Made by a program: the position numbers and the translations under genes. A stretch of DNA of 64,000 nt from Anaerolineales bacterium (lineage in GTDB: Bacteria; Chloroflexota; Anaerolineae; Anaerolineales; Villigracilaceae), in contig JACKAV010000004.1 in the NCBI GenBank assembly GCA_020634895.1, positions 62,001 to 126,000 of the forward strand, in the 5' to 3' direction. Each line of letters opens with the position of its first letter. Positions within the stretch are counted from its first letter, which is position 1. Shown in pieces: positions 59,718 through 64,000 of the stretch. The notes below the pieces were generated by a model, which saw nothing but the letters and a program-made list of their open reading frames with translations, ran no database searches and was not told the DNA's origin.

Positions 59718-60554
59718 TTAAGTAAAAAAGCCGATGCCCATCGCCCGCGGACCGGCGTGGACAACGATCGCAGGCGGCAATTCATAGATGGGAATCTCGG
59801 GGACATTCACCCGCGACTTCAACTCCGTGACCAGAGCTTCCGCTTCTTTCTCCGCCTCGACCTGCAGCACACACAAATAAGCCGACTCTCCGCCGGGGCA
59901 TTGTTCGGCTGCCACATCCACCAGTCTGGCGAGAGCGCGTTTCTTCGTCCGCTGCTGCTCGAACGGTTCGACCTGACCATCCTTGATCTGCAGGATCGGC
60001 TTGATCTCCAACAACTCCGCAACGAGACGTTTCGCCCCGCCAATGCGACCGCCCTTGGCGAGATATTCAAGCGTATCCACCAAAAAGAATATCTTGCCGC
60101 GCGGGATCATATCTTCGAGTTTCGCCACAATTTCGTCGGCGGAACTGCCTGCCTTTGCCATGTCATCCGCCAAAAGAACGAGTGAACCGAGGTTGCATGA
60201 GATCGTCTGCGTATCCACCACGCGGATATCCACATCTGGAAATTCCTGTGCCGCCGTCTGCGCCGAACGGACGGTTCCGCTGGCTTTGCCGGTTGGCGCC
60301 ACAATGACCACACTTTCCTTTTGGTTCCTTGCTTTTTCAAAAATGGGATAGTAAAGCGGAGGCTCTGGCGCTGCCGTTTTCGGAAGGTCTTTGGCAGCCT
60401 TCAATTTTTGCAGGAACAAAGCCGTATCGAGTTCCCTGTCATCGTGGAATGATTCCTCCCCGAACATCACGATCTGCGGAATCAGCGGAATCTCGCGCCG
60501 GGCAAGCAGGTCGCGCGGAAGTCCGCAAGTGGTATCAGCGACAATTATGGTCAT
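59718..60554 (-). CDS. DegV-family fatty-acid-binding protein
   Basis: 278 residues: MTIIVADTTCGLPRDLLARREIPLIPQIVMFGEESFHD, VIVAPTGKASGTVRSAQTAAQEF, VDTQTISCNLGSLVLLADDM and FFLVDTLEYLAKGGRIGGAKRLV are family signatures. DegV/FakB proteins carry a fatty acid for phosphorylation by FakA. GGAGG stands 7 bases before the ATG. No fakA is visible in the window. Confidence 0.9.
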   Translation of the reverse strand: MTIIVADTTCGLPRDLLARREIPLIPQIVMFGEESFHDDRELDTALFLQKLKAAKDLPKTAAPEPPLYYPIFEKARNQKESVVIVAPTGKASGTVRSAQTAAQEFPDVDIRVVDTQTISCNLGSLVLLADDMAKAGSSADEIVAKLEDMIPRGKIFFLVDTLEYLAKGGRIGGAKRLVAELLEIKPILQIKDGQVEPFEQQRTKKRALARLVDVAAEQCPGGESAYLCVLQVEAEKEAEALVTELKSRVNVPEIPIYELPPAIVVHAGPRAMGIGFFT

Positions 60555-60649
60555 GGCAGCCTCCTCGTTTCATTGTATTCCCCTTTGAAAAGCTGTTGAA
60601 CTGTCAAAAGAACTGACTTTTTTATTACAAGCCGCCCTTCAAGAATTTT

Positions 60650-61198
60650 TCATTCCATCCCCAGGAGTCGTTTGCCTTCCTTCAAATCCGTGTCGTACTG
60701 ATCTTCCAATTCCTTATTCGTTCCCCGCAAACCTTCGACCACCTTTTCCGTCCAAAGCAGGTATTCTTGCTTGCGGCTTAACGGCCAGTTCGCTGGCGGC
60801 AAGTGGACGATGTCGCGGATATTGCAGAGCTTATCCGCCAATTTGAGCAGCTTCGCCCGTTCAGATTTATGCGGAGCCGTCTCGATCTGCAGCTGCTTGC
60901 GGACCTGCTTCGGCAGGCTTTTATCATCCGTCACCTCAAGCACCAGATCGAGCACATCCTCGCCGAACTGCTGTTTGATCTCATCAGGTGTGGCGTCTGT
61001 GTCCTCGATCGTATCGTGCAAAAGGGCGGCGACCAATAAATTCGTATCGCGCACTCCGCCCAATGTCCACAAGGTCTCCGTCACCTGAATGGGATGATTG
61101 ATATACGGCGATGATTTTTTATCCCGCCTGCGCTGGTCGCTGTGTTTTTCAGCCGAATAACGAAGCGCCTTGAGCAATACTCCAACCGAATCTTCCAT
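60650..61198 (-). CDS. HD-domain hydrolase (MESH1-like ppGpp hydrolase)
   Basis: 182 residues from ATG 61198 (GGGAG upstream); an ATG 4 codons earlier is also open. NHPIQV, LLVAALLHDTIEDTDA with the His-Asp pair, and KLADKLCNIRDI are the RelA/SpoT hydrolase HD motifs without synthetase or regulatory domains. It probably removes pyrophosphate from (p)ppGpp. It ends the operon of chromate transporters and USP. Confidence 0.87.
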   Translation of the reverse strand: MEDSVGVLLKALRYSAEKHSDQRRRDKKSSPYINHPIQVTETLWTLGGVRDTNLLVAALLHDTIEDTDATPDEIKQQFGEDVLDLVLEVTDDKSLPKQVRKQLQIETAPHKSERAKLLKLADKLCNIRDIVHLPPANWPLSRKQEYLLWTEKVVEGLRGTNKELEDQYDTDLKEGKRLLGME

Positions 61199-61213
61199 TC
61201 TCGCTCCCATTGT

Positions 61214-62074
61214 TTAACGTTTCCTTTTGAATCTCGCTGTCATCACAGGGCAATGAGCGCGTTCCATGATCTCCGCAGTCACATTTGCGGAATACATTTG
61301 TCTCAAGGAATTTACACTATATGAAGACCCCATGCACAACAGATCATAATTTCCATCATTAACTTCCGCAAGAATCTCCTCGATCACATTCCCATGTTTT
61401 ACTTTAACTTCCGCGGTCAACCCCGCGGTCTGGGCATTCTCCAACGCCGTCCGCATATTTCGTCCAACCGGCGTATCGGTCTCCAACAAGTGCTGCCAGT
61501 TTTTGCTCATCGCCTGCGCAGTCGGATAATCCAGATCGATGGGCGGCACAACATGCAGCAGCGTCACATCCGCCTGGCATTTCACCGCGATCTGTATCGC
61601 GATATGTTCAGCATTCACTTCATAACCCAACCCGCCCACACTGATCAGAATCCGCTTCACCGGCAGTCTTACTTCCTGCACATACAGGAGCGGCTTCTCG
61701 ATGTCTTCGATGAAATAACGGATCGAACGCCCCGCCACCCAACGCTGGATCTGTGGACGTCCCAAAGGACCCAGCACCACCATGGACTCATTCTGCTTTG
61801 CCTCCTGCGGGACGATCTTCTCCGCGCCTCCATTGCGGACCTCGAGCTTGTAGTCCACGCCCTGAGCTTTGAACACGCCGACAGCGTATTCGAAAACCTC
61901 CTCCAGCGGATGAGCAGCATCAATGGCAGCAGGATTCAGCTTCTCGGTCACGCCCAGAAGCGTCACCGTCGAGCCGAGAGTCTCCGCCAGCCACGCTCCC
62001 TGCTCAATGGCGGGAAAACTTTCCTTCGTTCCATTGGTGACGATCAAAACATCAGAAGACATAAAATTTCCCAT
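61214..62074 (-). CDS. Tandem universal stress protein
   Basis: 286 residues from ATG 62074, which overlaps the preceding chrA stop (TGATG); ATG 62062 (MSSDVLIVTNG) is equally possible. Two USP domains: SDVLIVTNGTKESFPAIEQGAWLAETLGSTVTLLGV, and VKRILISVGGLGYEVNAEHIAIQIAVKCQADVTLLHVVPP. The second ends DLLCMGSSYSVNSLRQMYSANVTAEIMERAHCPVMTA. It may bind ATP and act with the transporter. The frame continues to 62224 but only as a shadow of chrA. Confidence 0.85.
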   Translation of the reverse strand: MGNFMSSDVLIVTNGTKESFPAIEQGAWLAETLGSTVTLLGVTEKLNPAAIDAAHPLEEVFEYAVGVFKAQGVDYKLEVRNGGAEKIVPQEAKQNESMVVLGPLGRPQIQRWVAGRSIRYFIEDIEKPLLYVQEVRLPVKRILISVGGLGYEVNAEHIAIQIAVKCQADVTLLHVVPPIDLDYPTAQAMSKNWQHLLETDTPVGRNMRTALENAQTAGLTAEVKVKHGNVIEEILAEVNDGNYDLLCMGSSYSVNSLRQMYSANVTAEIMERAHCPVMTARFKRKR

Positions 62075-62610
62075 CAACGAAATAGAATAACACCCAACAC
62101 GCCCGCGCCCAGCAAGACCAGCGGCGAAGGGACATTGAGCCACAAGGCGATTGCGCTCAACGCGGCGATGACCAGCGTGCGCTTGCCGATGCTTTTCGTC
62201 TGCCCGACGCGGAACAACTCCCACGCCACCAGCACGATCAACGCCGCCACGGCGGGACTCATCCCTTTTACAAATCCGTCCAGCCAGCCTTCGTGCTGCA
62301 CCTGCTGAAGGATCAGCGCGACTACAAACATCATAACCGTCGGCGGCAGGACGGCGCCAAGCAGGGCTGTGAAAACGCCCGGCACACCGCCAGCCGCATA
62401 CCCGACGAACATGGCAAGTTTCAACGCTTCACTGCCCGGCAGGAAGTTCGAAAACCCGACCGCCTCCACAAAGCGTTCTTCGCTCATCAACTTGCCGACA
62501 GCTTCCTTATATAGCAACCCGATCGAGGCGGGACCCGAAGGTGAAAGCAGGTTCACTTTCAGGAACATCCAGAACAGATTCGACCACTTGGAAAAATTCG
62601 ATGATTTCAT
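62074..62610 (-). CDS. chrA: Chromate transporter, half-size (second of a pair)
   Basis: 178 residues of one CHR domain: MFLKVNLLSPSGPASIGLLYKEAVGKLMSEERFVEAVGFSNFLPGSEALKLAMFVGYAAGGVPG, with GGVPG and SGPASIGLLY family motifs. Short CHR proteins work as heterodimeric pairs. The ATG overlaps the upstream gene (ATGA). Chromate export is inferred; other anions are possible. Confidence 0.88.
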   Translation of the reverse strand: MKSSNFSKWSNLFWMFLKVNLLSPSGPASIGLLYKEAVGKLMSEERFVEAVGFSNFLPGSEALKLAMFVGYAAGGVPGVFTALLGAVLPPTVMMFVVALILQQVQHEGWLDGFVKGMSPAVAALIVLVAWELFRVGQTKSIGKRTLVIAALSAIALWLNVPSPLVLLGAGVLGVILFR

Positions 62611-63128
62611 GAGGCGGAAAGAAAGATAATGCCGATGATTCCCGCAATGATGATGACGAACCGCTCAGGGACCTTGAACCACATGGCAGCAAAACTTGCA
62701 ATCGCAATGCCCCAGCCGAACCAACTCATCCCTCCGCCTTTTTCGAATATCTTCCACGCGGTAAAGACCATGAGGACAGCGATGGCGGGCGTCAGCCCTT
62801 CCACGAAGCTGTTGACCCACGCCTCGCGCCGCAGACGGTGCAGGATCATCGTCACACCGAGGATGATCAACGTCGGCGGCAGGATCGACCCCATCAACGC
62901 GACCAAGCCGCCGGGCACGCCTCCGGCTGCGTAGCCAATGTACATCGCTAGCTGCAGCGCGTCACTGCCCGGTAGTACGGAAGAAAATCCCACTGCCTGC
63001 ACAAACTGCGCTTCCGTAACGAAACGTCCCACCGCTTCGTGATACAACAACCCCACCGATGCAGGACCGGATGTACTGAGCAGATTTACTTTCAGAAACG
63101 TCCAAAAGAGTTGAAGAAGTATGTTCAT
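62607..63128 (-). CDS. chrA: Chromate transporter, half-size (first of a pair)
   Basis: 173 residues, paralogous to the next gene: FLKVNLLSTSGPASVGLLYHEAVGRFVTEAQFVQAVGFSSVLPGSDALQLAMYIGYAAGGVPGG. Four to five transmembrane segments. The first gene of the operon with the second CHR, USP and HD genes. No ribosome site is obvious before the ATG. Confidence 0.88.
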   Translation of the reverse strand: MNILLQLFWTFLKVNLLSTSGPASVGLLYHEAVGRFVTEAQFVQAVGFSSVLPGSDALQLAMYIGYAAGGVPGGLVALMGSILPPTLIILGVTMILHRLRREAWVNSFVEGLTPAIAVLMVFTAWKIFEKGGGMSWFGWGIAIASFAAMWFKVPERFVIIIAGIIGIIFLSAS

Positions 63129-63197
63129 GGAATGGTTATTGGGTAGAGTCTATCATGTTATAGAGTACGATGAAATCAATTTTTTCAGCAAGGGTGT

Positions 63198-63299
63198 CTA
63201 CGTTCGGAAGTAATGTAGTGAATATTCACCACGGAGCGCATAGAGACTACAGAGTTTCTTCTTTGTTTTCTCCTTGAACTCTGTGCTCACTATGGTGAA
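63198..63299. repeat. Palindromic intergenic repeat (CACCACAGAG family), copy D
   Basis: CTACGTTCGGAAGTAATGTAGTG, then CACCACGGAGCGCATAGAG against CTCTGTGCTCACTATGGTG. It aligns along its length with 35916-36007. Confidence 0.7.
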
Positions 63300-63368
63300 G
63301 GATTTCTTTATCTTCCATGATGGATACTCCCTTTTCAGCATCGATTGGTGGATTCGGCAACACAACGT

Positions 63369-63374
63369 TATAAT
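63369..63374 (+). promoter_or_regulatory. -10 box before the TIR gene
   Basis: TATAAT about 45 bases before the ATG at 63419. No good -35 is visible 17 bases upstream. Confidence 0.4.
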
Positions 63375-63418
63375 ACTCAGCGTCTCACATCAATTTGACC
63401 ACTCCGGCAAAAACAAAA

Positions 63419-64000
63419 ATGAACATCGATGAAAAAAGAGCGCTAAAAGTATTTCTGTGTCACGCATCCGGTGACAAACCGCGTGTTCGCGACCTTTATA
63501 AACGCCTCATCCACGAGGGCATCGATACGTGGCTGGACCAGGAAAGACTCCTGCCCGGGCAGGATTGGCGTGTCGAGATTCCCAGGGCGGTAAAAGAAGC
63601 GGATGTGGTTGTCGTTTGCCTGTCGAACAAGTCGATCACCAAAGAGGGATACATTCAAACGGAGATCAAATTCGCATTGGATGTTGCGGAAGAAAAACCG
63701 GACGGCACCATTTTCCTTATCCCTGCACGAATCGAAGATTGCCCCGTCCCTGAAAAATTAAGCCGCTGGCAATGGGTGGACCTTTTCGAAGAGAACGGCT
63801 ATGCCAGATTACTGGCGTCCCTGCAATTGCGCGCGGCAAAAGTGGGCGCATCGTTATCCACATCCACTTTTACAGACGAAGACGATGAAACCGAACACCG
63901 GCTTGACCAATATTACACGGAGGGACTGGCGGCATTCTATACCGAAGATTGGAACAAAGCCTGCCAGAAATTCCGGTTGATCCTGAACGAACGTCCCAAT
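63419..64000 (+). CDS. TIR-domain protein (3' end outside window)
   Basis: The first 194 codons of an open frame. Residues 10-135 form a TIR domain: KVFLCHASGDKPRVRDLYKRLIHEGIDTWLDQERLLPGQDWRVEI, VVVCLSNKSITKEGYIQTEIKFALD and IFLIPARIEDCPVP. A helical segment follows, ending FYTEDWNKACQKFRLILNERPN, which looks like the start of TPR repeats. TIR domains may consume NAD+ in defence or act as adaptors; the Glu in EIKFALD is at the usual catalytic position. The effector or partner lies outside the window. Confidence 0.8.
   Translation, partial: MNIDEKRALKVFLCHASGDKPRVRDLYKRLIHEGIDTWLDQERLLPGQDWRVEIPRAVKEADVVVVCLSNKSITKEGYIQTEIKFALDVAEEKPDGTIFLIPARIEDCPVPEKLSRWQWVDLFEENGYARLLASLQLRAAKVGASLSTSTFTDEDDETEHRLDQYYTEGLAAFYTEDWNKACQKFRLILNERPN

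Overview
The window looks like chromosomal DNA of an uncultured Chloroflexota bacterium, probably Anaerolineae. This is inferred from gene content and style: Ser/Thr-kinase signalling, Thr/Pro-rich lipoproteins, a short-form alpha-glucan phosphorylase, a ClpC ATPase, small Chloroflexota-type proteins, and many promoters whose -10 box lies 6-8 bases before the ATG. I could not search databases, so family names rest on motifs I can see and on memory of the families. No rRNA, tRNA or CRISPR array is visible.

Layout. 1-2245: asparagine synthetase (cut by the left edge) and a UPF0316-type membrane protein. 2246-13213: a compatible-solute and osmotic-response island: a GH13_18 sugar phosphorylase, two GT4 glycosyltransferases, a ClC-type chloride channel with CBS and RCK_C domains, a universal-stress-protein/glucosyl-3-phosphoglycerate-synthase fusion, a CBS protein, an ArsB/NhaD-type permease, and two DarA-like cyclic-di-AMP receptor proteins. 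13271-23386: a lipoprotein, panC, a small conserved protein, ssb, a lipoprotein/zinc-ribbon/Ser-Thr-kinase group, rsmI, an S10 carboxypeptidase and a sugar-phosphate isomerase. 23424-27292: a TetR regulator with a divergent F420-type oxidoreductase, a VOC dioxygenase, and an IS3-family element that landed in the loop of the dioxygenase terminator. 27351-33337: a small membrane protein with an in-frame TGA, surE, two polytopic membrane proteins, two alkyltransferase-like proteins and an ABM protein. 33338-44719 (mostly minus strand): holA, a DUF6391-like protein, dus, msrA, a TPR membrane protein, clpC, a TetR-regulated hydrolase and ppc. 44843-55166: an APH-like kinase, DinB, an AT-rich foreign gene, a 22-bp palindrome array, an ABC exporter, alpha-carbonic anhydrase, lipoproteins, glycogen phosphorylase and rhodanese. 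55167-64000: a minus-strand small transcript with an 18-codon ORF, a DUF4173 protein, a DsbA/FrnE-family gene with TGA at its first active-site cysteine, a cytidylate-kinase-like protein, a DnaQ-WYL protein, DegV, and an operon of HD hydrolase, USP and split chromate transporter. A TIR-domain gene runs off the right edge.

The strongest discovery signal is UGA recoding. Two unrelated genes, 57323-57922 and 27351-27773, each have an in-frame TGA where the family carries (FrnE) or is believed to carry (small membrane protein) cysteine. Each TGA is followed at bacterial-SECIS distance by a 7-bp stem whose loop contains GGU. Together they suggest that this organism inserts selenocysteine. Other notable signals are the osmolyte island with its fused USP-GpgS, the IS in a terminator loop, the 55.2-55.4 kb small RNA/peptide locus, and the 22-bp palindrome array at 47.2 kb.
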